A stretch of 64,000 bases of DNA from Anaeromyxobacter terrae (GTDB lineage: Bacteria > Myxococcota > Myxococcia > Myxococcales > Anaeromyxobacteraceae). The notes beneath the pieces were generated by a model, which worked only from the letters and a program-made list of their open reading frames with translations, ran no database searches and was not told the DNA's origin. Location: the NCBI RefSeq assembly GCF_022690685.1, contig NZ_JALCYY010000003.1, positions 1 through 64,000 on the forward strand, given 5' to 3'. Below, piece by piece: positions 1-7,506 of the stretch. Positions within the stretch are counted from its first letter, which is position 1, and every line of letters starts with the position of its first letter. The position numbers and the translations under genes were made by a program.

Positions 1-437
1 CGGACCTCCTCTGGCTCGAGACCCAGCACGATCGAGCCGAGGCGCGCCTCGCCCTCGTCGCGGCGCGCGCCACCGGGCTCGAGGTCGTGGTCACCTTCAC
101 CCCGGCCGGCGAGCCGCCCTGGACGCTCACCGACGGCACGCCGCTCGAGGAGGCGCTGCTCGCGGTGGCGTCGCTCGGCGCGAGCGCCGCGGGCGTGAAC
201 TGCGTCGCGCCCGGGGTCGCCCTCGCCGACCTCGCCGCGTGGGCGCGGGCGACCCTCCCGATCCCCTTCGTGGTGAAACCGAGCCCGGGGCTCCCCGGCG
301 CGGTGCGGTCGCCCGACGCCTTCGCGGCCGAGCTCTCCCCTGCGCTCGCCGCGGGAGTGGCGCTCGCGGGCGGCTGCTGCGGCGCGACCGGCGATCACCT
401 CCGCGCCCTCGCCGCGGCGTGGCGCGCGATCGCGTGA
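1..437 (+). CDS. Homocysteine S-methyltransferase family protein, C-terminal part
   Basis: The frame is already open at the left window edge (codons from base 3), so only the last ~144 residues are present. They end in the GGCCGATGDH segment, the zinc-binding GGCC motif of the Pfam S-methyl_trans family, and a further cysteine (GVNC) lies at the usual position of the first zinc ligand. An upstream DLLWLETQHD stretch fits the family barrel. The family transfers a methyl group from S-methylmethionine, betaine or methylcobalamin to homocysteine-type thiols. The donor cannot be told from this fragment, nor whether it is a stand-alone enzyme or the end of a longer MetH-like protein; the stop right after the barrel favours a stand-alone enzyme. 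Confidence 0.85.
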   Translation, partial: DLLWLETQHDRAEARLALVAARATGLEVVVTFTPAGEPPWTLTDGTPLEEALLAVASLGASAAGVNCVAPGVALADLAAWARATLPIPFVVKPSPGLPGAVRSPDAFAAELSPALAAGVALAGGCCGATGDHLRALAAAWRAIA

Positions 438-454
438 CCCCTCGATCGGGGGCG

Positions 455-1291
455 CTAAGGGATCCCGCCGCGCGGGTACGAGCCGAGGAGCCAGAGCCGG
501 TGCACGCGCGCGCGTACCCCGGCGAGCGCCTCCGCGCCGGCGGCGTCGAGCCGGTGCGCCTCGAAGTCCAGGAAGAAGACGTAGTGCCCGAGGGCCTGCT
601 TCATCGGGCGGCTCTCGATCTTGGACAGGTTGATCCCGCGGCTCGCCAGCTCGCCGAGGATCTCGTACAGCCCGCCCGGGCGATCGCGGTCCAGCGTGAA
701 GGCGATGCTGGTGCGGTCCGCGCCCGTGGGCGCCTCGTCGGCTCGCGCGAGCAGGACGAAGCGCGTGAAGTTCTCGTCCACGTCCTGGATCGACTCGGCG
801 AGCAGCTCGAGCCCGTAGCGCGCGGCCGCTGCGCGCGAGCCGATGGCCGCCGCGCCGGCGCCCGCCTCTCCCGCGCCGACCTTGCGCGCCGCCTCCGCCG
901 TCGAGTGGGTCGGCTCGAGCGTCGCGCCGGCGAGCCGCTCGCGGAGGAAGCGGCTGCACTGCCCGAACGGCTGGGGGTGCGAGAGCACGCGGCGGACGTC
1001 CTCGAGCCGCGTACCGGGGCGCGCGAGGAGGTGCTGGCGGACGGGCAGGAGCAGCTCGCGGCGGATGAGCGGGCCGGGCTCGTGGACGAGGAGATCCAGC
1101 GTCGCACCGACGCTCCCCTCGATGGAGTTCTCGATCGGGAGCAGCGCGCCGTCCACGTCTCCACGGCGGAGCGCGCGGTACGCGTCGCCGAAGGTCGGCT
1201 GCGGGACCGCTTCGCCGCCGCGGGCGAGATCGCAGCGCGAGACCGCCTCCTCGCTGAACGTGCCAGGGGGCCCGAGGTACGCGATGCGCAT
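455..1291 (-). CDS. pheA: Prephenate dehydratase
   Basis: A 278-residue monofunctional prephenate dehydratase, converting prephenate to phenylpyruvate in phenylalanine synthesis. It opens with the family signature YLGPPGTFSEEA, carries PIENSIEGSV near residues 53-61 and the catalytic TRF motif at 176-178. A C-terminal ACT domain (about 195-265) contains ESRP at 226-229, the region that binds phenylalanine in feedback-inhibited members. No chorismate mutase domain precedes it, as expected for this length. The gene converges on the methyltransferase fragment, with 17 bases between the stops, and is followed upstream by mscL on the same strand. Confidence 0.95.
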   Translation of the reverse strand: MRIAYLGPPGTFSEEAVSRCDLARGGEAVPQPTFGDAYRALRRGDVDGALLPIENSIEGSVGATLDLLVHEPGPLIRRELLLPVRQHLLARPGTRLEDVRRVLSHPQPFGQCSRFLRERLAGATLEPTHSTAEAARKVGAGEAGAGAAAIGSRAAAARYGLELLAESIQDVDENFTRFVLLARADEAPTGADRTSIAFTLDRDRPGGLYEILGELASRGINLSKIESRPMKQALGHYVFFLDFEAHRLDAAGAEALAGVRARVHRLWLLGSYPRGGIP

Positions 1292-1362
1292 CCTCGACTC
1301 TTATCACGCCCGCGCGGCCCGTCCCCGCGCCGCGCGCCGGGGCGTCCGTGCCGGGGTGGCGA

Positions 1363-1788
1363 TCAGACCTCGGACGTGCAGGCGCGGCAGCGTCGCGCCG
1401 CGGCCGGGATCGTCTCGAGGCACTGCGGACAGGCCTTCGTCGGCGCCGGCGTGGCCGGCGGAGGCGCCCGGACGAACGCCTTCAGGACGAGGAACACGAC
1501 GAGCGCGATGATGCCGAACTCGAGCAGCCTCCCGAGCACCTCGCCGTAGCCGATCGCGTTCCCGCCGCCGATCTCGAGCTTGAGCTGGCGCCACTCGTTC
1601 TGCCCGGGCAGCACGAGCCCGACGATCGGCATCACCACGAACTCGACGATGCCGGCGACGACCTTGCCGATCGCGGCGCCGATCACGACGCCCGCCGCGA
1701 GCGCGACGACGTTCTGCTTGAGCAGGAACTCCCGGAACTCCTTCGCGAGCCCGCCAGCACGGCGGGTCGCCTCCCCTCCGTTCACCAT
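1363..1788 (-). CDS. mscL: Large-conductance mechanosensitive channel with zinc-ribbon tail
   Basis: A 141-residue MscL-family channel that opens under hypo-osmotic membrane tension. The N-terminal amphipathic helix (LAKEFREFLLKQN) leads into the first transmembrane helix (VVALAAGVVIGAAIGKVV), a periplasmic loop and a second helix at about 88-104. The usual charged C-terminal helix is replaced by a proline-rich linker and a CPQC-x10-CRAC motif (Cys 120, 123, 134, 137), a zinc-ribbon-like tail. The channel core is unambiguous; zinc binding by the tail is inference from cysteine spacing. Confidence 0.93.
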   Translation of the reverse strand: MVNGGEATRRAGGLAKEFREFLLKQNVVALAAGVVIGAAIGKVVAGIVEFVVMPIVGLVLPGQNEWRQLKLEIGGGNAIGYGEVLGRLLEFGIIALVVFLVLKAFVRAPPPATPAPTKACPQCLETIPAAARRCRACTSEV

Positions 1789-1926
1789 CGCGGCCTCCCT
1801 CGCGGCCCGGGCGTGCGTGCCAGACGCAGACCGGCCGCCGCCGGAAGCGTAGCTCGGCGTGCATGCGTGCGGGCGGGATGCCGCTGCGCCCGGTGGGGTC
1901 CGAGCGCGCGTCGCTCCGGGGGCGCG

Positions 1927-2583
1927 CTACCTGGCCGCGGAGACGAGGGCCGGGAGCGGCGTGAGGTCCTCGAGCAGCGCCTCCGCGCCCGCGGCGAGGA
2001 GCCGATCTCGATCGCACGCTCCGTGGAGCACCCCCAGGGCCCTCACGCCCGCGGCCCGCGCGGCGGCGATGTCGTGCGGAGAGTCCCCGACGAGGACCGC
2101 CTCCGAGGGTGCCCGCTCGAGCCGCGCGAGCGCGACGTGCACCGGCTCGGGATCGGGCTTGCTGCGCGCGCAGGTGTCGGCGCCGACGATCGCCTGCATG
2201 TAGCGCAGGAGGCCGGTGTGGCGGAGCGTCCGCAGCGCGCCCTCCTCGGTCTTGGCCGTCACGACACCGAGCGGGTGCCCGCTCGCAGCGAGCGCCTCGA
2301 CGACCTGGAGCGCCCCGGGAAAGGCGCGCGTCATCCGGTCGTGGTTCTCCAGCCAGAACCCACGGTACCGCCCGACGAGCGGATCCACGTCCTCCGGCAG
2401 CCGCGCGAAGGAGGCGATCTGCGCCCTGAGCGGGGTGCCGATGCCGGCGATCCACTGGGCGTCGGTCGGGCAGAGGCCGTAGCCCTCGAACGCATGCCGG
2501 ACGGAGGCGAGGATGAAAGGGACGGTGTCGACGAGCGTGCCGTCGAGGTCGAAGAGGATGGCGATGGGGGCGCGTGCCGACAA
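1927..2583 (-). CDS. HAD-superfamily phosphatase (phosphoglycolate phosphatase-like)
   Basis: A roughly 218-residue HAD hydrolase. The nucleophile motif DLDGT (Asp12 and Asp14 from the chosen start) is followed by a helical cap, a VVTAK motif II, the SKPDPEPV motif III and the GDSPHDIAAARAAG motif IV. The layout matches Gph/PpaX-type phosphatases acting on small phosphomonoesters; the substrate is not determined. No ATG lies in frame nearby. I chose the TTG at 2583; a second TTG at 2604, a few bases after GGGGAGA, is a good alternative that would add seven residues. It is divergent from the STAS-like gene. Confidence 0.82.
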   Translation of the reverse strand: MSARAPIAILFDLDGTLVDTVPFILASVRHAFEGYGLCPTDAQWIAGIGTPLRAQIASFARLPEDVDPLVGRYRGFWLENHDRMTRAFPGALQVVEALAASGHPLGVVTAKTEEGALRTLRHTGLLRYMQAIVGADTCARSKPDPEPVHVALARLERAPSEAVLVGDSPHDIAAARAAGVRALGVLHGACDRDRLLAAGAEALLEDLTPLPALVSAAR

Positions 2584-2629
2584 GGGACGCGGAGCATAGT
2601 GCAAATTCTCCCCTTGCGCCGCGAGGCGA

Positions 2630-3019
2630 GTGCCTAACGTTCGTTTCGAGATGACGGGCGCATCGATCGTTCGGTGGCAGGCGGGGGACGCGGTCGTGCT
2701 GGCGGTCCACGGCGCGTTCGATGGGGCCTCCGCGTGGTCCCTGCGCCTCGCCATGGAGGAGTCGGAGGCCACTCGCTTCGTCGTCGACCTCACGCACGCC
2801 GAGGAGGCGTTCGAGTTCGCGGCGAGCATCCTCGCGACGTTCATGCGGCGGTGCTGGCGCACGAAGCGGGTCTCCTTCCTGCCGGGCCGGCCCGAGCACG
2901 TTCGCCTGCTCTCCGGCTTCGGCCTCGACGTGCTCGAGGACGAGGTCGCCGCCGGCCTGCCGCTCGCCCAGCCGTCCTGGTCGCCCGAGGAAGACCTCGA
3001 GCCGGGCGCGACCGCCTGA
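2630..3019 (+). CDS. STAS-domain-like protein
   Basis: A 129-residue cytoplasmic protein with an alternating strand/helix pattern resembling STAS/anti-sigma-antagonist domains (VVLAVHGAFDGASAWSLRLAM, then FVVDLTHA). Such domains act in partner-switching regulation, but no typical phosphorylatable serine motif or partner kinase is visible beside it. The GTG start follows a weak GAGG; an ATG at 2651 is possible. The C-terminus is acidic and proline-containing. The gene is followed directly by a palindromic repeat, whose first bases overlap its stop codon. Confidence 0.55.
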   Translation: MPNVRFEMTGASIVRWQAGDAVVLAVHGAFDGASAWSLRLAMEESEATRFVVDLTHAEEAFEFAASILATFMRRCWRTKRVSFLPGRPEHVRLLSGFGLDVLEDEVAAGLPLAQPSWSPEEDLEPGATA

Positions 3020-3063
3020 ACGACAGTTCGCGATACGCGATCACCTTCGGTGATTGCGTATGG
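3019..3063. repeat. Palindromic repeat A, decayed copy
   Basis: A 13-bp imperfect stem (3033-3045 pairing with 3049-3061, one G-T pair) closes a TTC loop. The 5' half, from AACGACAG through the loop, matches the element at 13781-13836 at about 33 of 35 positions, whereas the 3' half is degenerate. It starts at the stop of the STAS-like gene, so it could also act as a terminator, though there is no U-tract. Confidence 0.7.
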
Positions 3064-3277
3064 CGTTTCACGCTTGGAGCGAGGTCGAACGCGCGGCCTC
3101 GCGCCGCGCGCGCTCGAGTCGCGGCGCGAGGGGCGCGGAATCACGAGGAGACCACTCCGCCGCACAGCGGCCTACGACCGGGAACGTGGGACTCCCTGGC
3201 CTGGGGCCCTGCGCGAATACTCGCAAGTGTTGGTTCCGCGACCCGGTCCGCATTCACCCACGATGTCCGGAGGAACC

Positions 3278-3454
3278 ATGGACCGCATCCACTTCGTTGC
3301 GAAGAACGCGGCGCTGTGCGGAGCAGCCGAGGCACGGTGGTGCACGATCCTCCGGGAGACGGTCACCTGTGCCGAGTGCCGTCGCCGGCTGCGGGAGCGT
3401 GAGCGGTCCGAGGACTCGCGGTGCGAGCTGCCGGCGCTCACGCCGACCACCTGA
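3278..3454 (+). CDS. Small cysteine-containing protein (58 aa), putative zinc-binding
   Basis: A 58-residue frame starting at ATG 3278, with a strong GGAGGA ribosome-binding site five bases upstream. It reads MDRIHFVAKNAALCGA and later VTCAECRRRL. The His-Val, LCG and C-x2-C arrangement resembles small zinc-binding proteins common in actinobacteria and phages, but I cannot name a family. The remaining ~200 bp between the repeat at 3019 and this start show nothing recognisable. Confidence 0.55.
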   Translation: MDRIHFVAKNAALCGAAEARWCTILRETVTCAECRRRLRERERSEDSRCELPALTPTT

Positions 3455-3589
3455 ACGGCGCGCGAGCGTCGAGCGGCCGGGCCGGCGCACGGGCCCTGGC
3501 GCAGCTGCTCTCGCCGCGCACCCGACCTGCGCGGGCTTGCGTCCTCGCCTGGGCGTGAGCGTGTTTCCTCCAGAGCTCCGGAGGTGGTC

Positions 3590-4174
3590 ATGGAGGTCGC
3601 ACATGCGGCCGAGCCGCTGCTGTCAACCCGCGGCGACTACGTCGCCGCCGAGACGCCGCGCCTCGTGACGCTCGAGCCGGCAAGGTTCCTCGCGAAGGTC
3701 GGCAAGGGCGAGCCCGGCGGTGCCGCCTTCCAGGCGGACGTGGCCGCGCTCTTCGCGGTGGCGGGCGAGCTCGCGCGCCGCGGTGTCGCGACCGAGCCCG
3801 GGTTCCTCGAGGCGCTCTGGTGGACCCCCGACGTCACCCGGGGGACGTTCACCTGGGAGCTGCTCCTGCGCCTCGCCGATGCCGCGCCCGGGCGCATCGC
3901 CCTGGCCGAGGCCGCTGCCGCGGTCGCCGAGGCGACGCCGCTCGCGCGCGAGGTGCGCATCCAGGAGCTCGCCGAGGGCGAGTGCCTGCAGACGCTCCAC
4001 CGCGGCGCCTACGACGCCGTGGGCCCCGCCGTCGCGCGCCTCGAGGCCGCGGCGCAGGAGGAGGGCCGCCGCCTCGCCCCCCCGATCCACGAGATCTACC
4101 TGAACGGCCCGCCCACGCCGCCCGACGCGTTCCTCACGATCGTGCGCCACCCGCTGGCGCCGCTCGAGCACTGA
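3590..4174 (+). CDS. GyrI-like small-molecule-binding domain protein
   Basis: A 194-residue protein resembling stand-alone GyrI-like (effector-binding, AraC_E_bind/SOUL-type) proteins: an N-terminal TPRLVTLEPARFLAKVGKGEPG strand region, a central helical part and a C-terminal QTLHRGAYDAVGPAVARLE block ending in an HEIYLNGPP stretch. The family binds small ligands or gyrase in some members; no DNA-binding domain is present. ATG 3590 is preceded by CCGGAGG at ideal spacing, so the GTG two codons upstream is not needed. The next gene, an SDR oxidoreductase, is co-directional 56 bp downstream. Confidence 0.75.
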   Translation: MEVAHAAEPLLSTRGDYVAAETPRLVTLEPARFLAKVGKGEPGGAAFQADVAALFAVAGELARRGVATEPGFLEALWWTPDVTRGTFTWELLLRLADAAPGRIALAEAAAAVAEATPLAREVRIQELAEGECLQTLHRGAYDAVGPAVARLEAAAQEEGRRLAPPIHEIYLNGPPTPPDAFLTIVRHPLAPLEH

Positions 4175-4230
4175 GAGCGGCCGCCTTCTGGACGGGACGA
4201 GCGGCGCGTGAGCCGCGCTAGACTCTGGCC

Positions 4231-5001
4231 ATGGAGCTCGGCCTCGGCGGGAAGATCGCGATCGTCACCGGCGGGAGCCGCGGGATCGGGCGCGCCATCG
4301 CGCTCGAGCTCGCGCGCGAGGGAGCACGCGTCGCGGTGGGCGCGCGCGCGGAAGCGCCGCTCGTCGACACGCTGCGCGCGCTCGAGGCCGCGGGGCCCGG
4401 GCCGCACCTCGCCGTCCCCTGCGATCTGACGACGGCGGAGGGCGTCGAGTCGCTCGTGGCGCGGACGGTGGAGCGGCTCGGCGGCGTGGACCTCCTCGTG
4501 AACAACGTGGGCGGGTCGGGCGCGCGGCGGCTCGCCGAGGCGGACGAGGCGGACTTTCGCGCGGTGCTCGACAGGAACCTCTTCCCCGCGCTGCGCGCGA
4601 GTCTGCGCGTCGTTCCCGAGCTCCGGCGCCGCGGGGGCGGCGCGATCGTGATGATCGCCTCGATCTGGGGGCGGGAGGCGGGCGGCGGGCCGTCGTACAA
4701 CGTCGCGAAGGCGGCGGAGCTGAGCCTCGCCAAGGCGCTCGCCGGCGAGCTCGCCGCCGACGGGATCCGCGTGAACGCCGTGGCACCCGGCTCGATCGAG
4801 TTCCCGGGCGGCGGGTGGGAGCGGCGCCGCCTGGCTGACCCGCAGGGCATCGCCGAGTTCGTGCGCCGGGAGATCCCCGGCGGACGCTTCGGGCGCCCCG
4901 AGGAGGTGGCGGCGGTCGTGGCCTTCCTCCTGTCGCAGCGCGCGAGCTGGGTGAACGGTGCGTGCTGGGTGGTGGACGGCGGACAGAGCCGGGCGTTCTG
5001 A
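4231..5001 (+). CDS. SDR-family NAD(P)-dependent oxidoreductase
   Basis: A 256-residue classical short-chain dehydrogenase/reductase. The cofactor motif TGGSRGIG is at residues 13-20, NNVGG follows at about 91, and the catalytic Ser144, Tyr156, Lys160 triad is in IASIWGREAGGGPSYNVAK. The C-terminal PEEVAAVVAFLLS and GACWVVDGGQS are typical of FabG-like members. It probably reduces or oxidises a carbonyl/alcohol substrate; 3-oxoacyl-ACP reductase activity cannot be assumed because fab partners are absent. The length is normal. Confidence 0.88.
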   Translation: MELGLGGKIAIVTGGSRGIGRAIALELAREGARVAVGARAEAPLVDTLRALEAAGPGPHLAVPCDLTTAEGVESLVARTVERLGGVDLLVNNVGGSGARRLAEADEADFRAVLDRNLFPALRASLRVVPELRRRGGGAIVMIASIWGREAGGGPSYNVAKAAELSLAKALAGELAADGIRVNAVAPGSIEFPGGGWERRRLADPQGIAEFVRREIPGGRFGRPEEVAAVVAFLLSQRASWVNGACWVVDGGQSRAF

Positions 5002-5007
5002 TCGAAC

Positions 5008-5030
5008 GGGGGCTGCGCCCCGGCGTGCGC
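5008..5030. repeat. Fragment of GC-rich repeat B / possible terminator
   Basis: The hairpin GGGGGCTGCGCCCC followed by GGCGTGCG matches the first segment of the longer elements at 13846 and 38871. It lies between the convergent SDR and metal-exporter genes, where it could serve as a terminator without a U-tract. Confidence 0.45.
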
Positions 5031-5072
5031 GCTCCGCCATGCGTTCGCCGTCCGCGCCGTGCGAGCCGGCCG

Positions 5073-6092
5073 TCAGGCGGCGCCGCGCGTACCGCCCACC
5101 TCGCACCGGTGCACCTCGACGGTCACGTGCGCCAGATCCTCGAAGCACGCCAGCCGCGCCTTGTAGGCGGCGGGAGGGCGCGGATCGTCGGTCACGACCG
5201 AGACGATCGCCCCGAGGTGGCGCGGGCCCACGCGCCAGACGTGTAGATCCGCGAGCCGATCGCCGCCCTCCTCGAGCGCCGTCCGGATCGCCTCGCGACG
5301 GCCCGCCGCCACCTCCGCGTCGAGCAGCACCGACGCCGTGTCCCGCAACAGCCCGAAGGACCAGCGGGCGATGACGAGGGCGCCGACGATGCCCATCACC
5401 GGATCCATCCAGCTCCAGCCGAGCGTCTTGCCCGCGAGGAGCGCCACGATCGCGAGGACGGACGTGAGCGCGTCGGCGAGCACGTGGAGGTAGGCGGCGC
5501 GGAGGTTGTGGTCGCGGTGGCCGTGGCCGTGGCCGGCGGCGTGGTCGTGCGCGCGGTCGTGGTGGTGGTCGTGGTCGTCGCTGTCATCGTGATCGTGGTC
5601 GTCGTCGTCGTGACCACCATGTCCGTGCGCGTGCTTCTCGTCCCGCAGCAGGAACGCGCAGAAGAGGTTCACGGCCAGGCCGACGCAGGCGACGAAGATC
5701 GCCTGGTCGAAGCGGATCGCGACCGGCGATGCCAGCCGGACGGTGCTCTCGGCGAGCACGAGGAACGCGATCACCGCGAGCCCCACCGCGCTCGCGAACC
5801 CGCCCAGGGCGCCGACCTTGCCAGTCCCGAAGGTGTAGCGCGGGTCGGCGGCGTGCTTGCGTGCGTAGGCGTAGGCGAACGCCGCGACCGAGAGGGCCGC
5901 CGCGTGAGTCCCCATGTGCCAGCCGTCGGCGAGGAGCGCCATGGATCGGAACAGCATCCCCGCGGCGATCTCCGCGACCATCATCGTCAGGGTGAGCGCG
6001 ACGACCCAGCGCGTCCGCCGCTCGGCGCGCACCGGCTCCTGCCCGACGAAAGCGTGCTCGTGCTGCCAGCGCTCGACGCTCTCCGCGTGCAT
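5073..6092 (-). CDS. dmeF: CDF-family divalent metal exporter, DmeF-like
   Basis: A 339-residue cation diffusion facilitator. The ALLADGWHMGTHA motif in the second transmembrane segment (about 53-64) is characteristic of the DmeF (Co/Ni/Zn) branch, and the paired LHVLADALTSV provides the other HxxxD metal site. Between segments 4 and 5 lies a histidine/aspartate-rich cytoplasmic loop (about 151-196, with around 17 His), likely a metal-sensing or delivery loop. The C-terminal domain matches the CDF cytoplasmic dimerisation module. It should export Co, Ni or Zn by proton antiport; the metal is not proven. Confidence in the symbol is moderate. Confidence 0.88.
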   Translation of the reverse strand: MHAESVERWQHEHAFVGQEPVRAERRTRWVVALTLTMMVAEIAAGMLFRSMALLADGWHMGTHAAALSVAAFAYAYARKHAADPRYTFGTGKVGALGGFASAVGLAVIAFLVLAESTVRLASPVAIRFDQAIFVACVGLAVNLFCAFLLRDEKHAHGHGGHDDDDHDHDDSDDHDHHHDRAHDHAAGHGHGHRDHNLRAAYLHVLADALTSVLAIVALLAGKTLGWSWMDPVMGIVGALVIARWSFGLLRDTASVLLDAEVAAGRREAIRTALEEGGDRLADLHVWRVGPRHLGAIVSVVTDDPRPPAAYKARLACFEDLAHVTVEVHRCEVGGTRGAA

Positions 6093-6487
6093 CCCGTCCT
6101 CCGGCCCGAGCGTGAGCCCCGGGCGGGCGCACCATAACGCAGGCGCGTTCGCCGCGCGGCCCGGATACGCCCGGCTGCTCCTCTGGTGTCAGCCCGCCGT
6201 GGCGCTCCCCAAAAGAGCAGGCTTGCGCTCACCTCCTCCCTCGACGAGACGAAGGCCGTCACGAGGAGGTGCGACCGTTCTTCACGTCCAGTGATATTCA
6301 CCTGTTGTCCTGGCGCCCGGGGAAATCAGAGCCGATTTCGCTCCCTTGGACACGCCGTCGGGGGCCTCACCTACGGTTCAACCCGTCCCTCGGTCACCGG
6401 ACAGCGGGATACCAGACGATGCCTCGCTTGCCTAACTCCCCTCCTGCGCGCCAATCAGGGCCGCCTTTCGAAGCGTGGGGGTAACCG
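6093..6487. other. Intergenic region, no gene found
   Basis: About 395 bp between the divergent exporter and secreted-protein genes. It holds a 9-bp inverted repeat (CACCTCCTC at 6230-6238, GAGGAGGTG at 6263-6271) and is less GC-rich than its surroundings. No convincing sigma-70 promoter could be fixed by eye. A short frame from 6269 lacks proper ribosome-binding-site spacing and is not called. Confidence 0.5.
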
Positions 6488-7138
6488 ATGAAGTCGCTCG
6501 TCAAGCTGATCGTCGCAGTGATGGTCCTCTCCGGAACCGCGTTCGCGCAGTCCGCCAAGGTCGACATGGGGATGGGCGTGCTGAAGGCGCCCCCGAAGCT
6601 GGCGGCCAACGCGGTCGTCGGTGACTGGGGCACCATCATGACGGGGAGCATCCGCACCTCGTCCCAGAAGGACCTCATGTTCGGCGTGTCCCTGGTCACC
6701 TCGCTCTTCACCGACACGACGGTGGCGAGCAGCCAGTACCGCAAGAGCGAGGCCGAGGCCGAGGCGACCATCGAGGTCCGCGTGCTCGTGGACGGCGTGG
6801 AGGCCGCGCCCAACGAGGTGACGTTCGACCGCCGCCGGCAGTACATGATGGCGCAGTTCGACGGCTTCAGCTGCCAGATCCTCGCCGACGGCACGGTTGC
6901 GCTCGACGGCTGCGCGTACCAGGACGAGATCCTGCAGCTCGTGCTCGACACCGAGGCGGCCCACGCGTTCTTCTTCGGCGCCGCGAACGTGGGCGTCGGC
7001 GACCACACGATCGCGGTCCAGGCCCGCATGACGACCTCCACGACCGGCCTCGCGAACGCCCGCGCCCTCATCGGCAAGGGCGCGTTCACGATCGAGGAAG
7101 TCCGGCTCGTGAACGGCGCCACCGTCGAGCTGAAGTAG
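6488..7138 (+). CDS. Secreted hypothetical protein
   Basis: A 216-residue protein with a clear signal peptide (MKSLVKLIVAVMVLSGTAFA, cleavage probably after AFA). The mature part is predicted to be beta-rich and contains only two cysteines, in FDGFSCQILADGTVALDGCAY, likely a periplasmic disulfide. No family was recognised; it looks like a structural or binding protein rather than an enzyme. The start follows a GGGGG-rich leader. A long hairpin follows the stop. Confidence 0.75.
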   Translation: MKSLVKLIVAVMVLSGTAFAQSAKVDMGMGVLKAPPKLAANAVVGDWGTIMTGSIRTSSQKDLMFGVSLVTSLFTDTTVASSQYRKSEAEAEATIEVRVLVDGVEAAPNEVTFDRRRQYMMAQFDGFSCQILADGTVALDGCAYQDEILQLVLDTEAAHAFFFGAANVGVGDHTIAVQARMTTSTTGLANARALIGKGAFTIEEVRLVNGATVELK

Positions 7139-7156
7139 CCGGCGAGGGCGACAGGC

Positions 7157-7199
7157 GACGAGGGCGCCTCCGCGCGAGCGGGGGCGCCCTTCGCTCGTC
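7157..7199 (+). terminator. Hairpin terminator after secreted protein
   Basis: GACGAGGGCGCC pairs with GGCGCCC and CTCGTC around a ~13-base loop, 18 bases after the stop codon. There is no U-run, so it may be a weak or Rho-assisted terminator. Confidence 0.55.
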
Positions 7200-7295
7200 C
7201 GGGCGCTCACGGCGCCTTGCCGCCGGGATCGCGGGGCGACCCGCGCGGGCCAGGGGGAGCGCGCTATAGTCCACTCGTCTGCCGTCGGAGGCGCG

Positions 7296-7496
7296 ATGAG
7301 CCGCTCGGGCACGACGGGGCCGCGCCTGGTCGCCATCTTCCTGATGGGCGGCGCGCTGCTGAACTACCCGATCCTCTTCCTCTTCGCACGTCCGGGCGAG
7401 CTCGCGGGGATCCCGCTGCTCTACGCCTACGTGTTCGCGGTGTGGATCCTGCTCATCGGGCTGATGGCCGCCGTGATCGAGCGGCCGCGAGGCTAG
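7296..7496 (+). CDS. Small two-helix membrane protein
   Basis: A 66-residue protein with two hydrophobic helices (about 12-29 and 39-59) separated by ARPGELAGIPLLY. Start ATG 7296 has GGAGG just upstream. It sits 10 bp before the Na+ symporter/kinase fusion, on the same strand. Small LLNYPILFLF/PLLYAY-type proteins commonly precede solute-symporter-like sensor kinases, so it is probably an accessory subunit of that protein. This role is inferred from context only. Confidence 0.75.
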   Translation: MSRSGTTGPRLVAIFLMGGALLNYPILFLFARPGELAGIPLLYAYVFAVWILLIGLMAAVIERPRG

Positions 7497-7506
7497 GAGC
7501 CGGCGC

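Noticed and set aside
5484-6137. Val-rich open frame opposite the metal exporter
   Set aside because: It is the complement of the His/Asp-rich loop codons and has no independent signals.
6269-6484. A possible 71-codon gene after GAGGAGG
   Set aside because: The GTG directly abuts the purine stretch, leaving no spacing for a ribosome, and codon use differs from that of real genes nearby.
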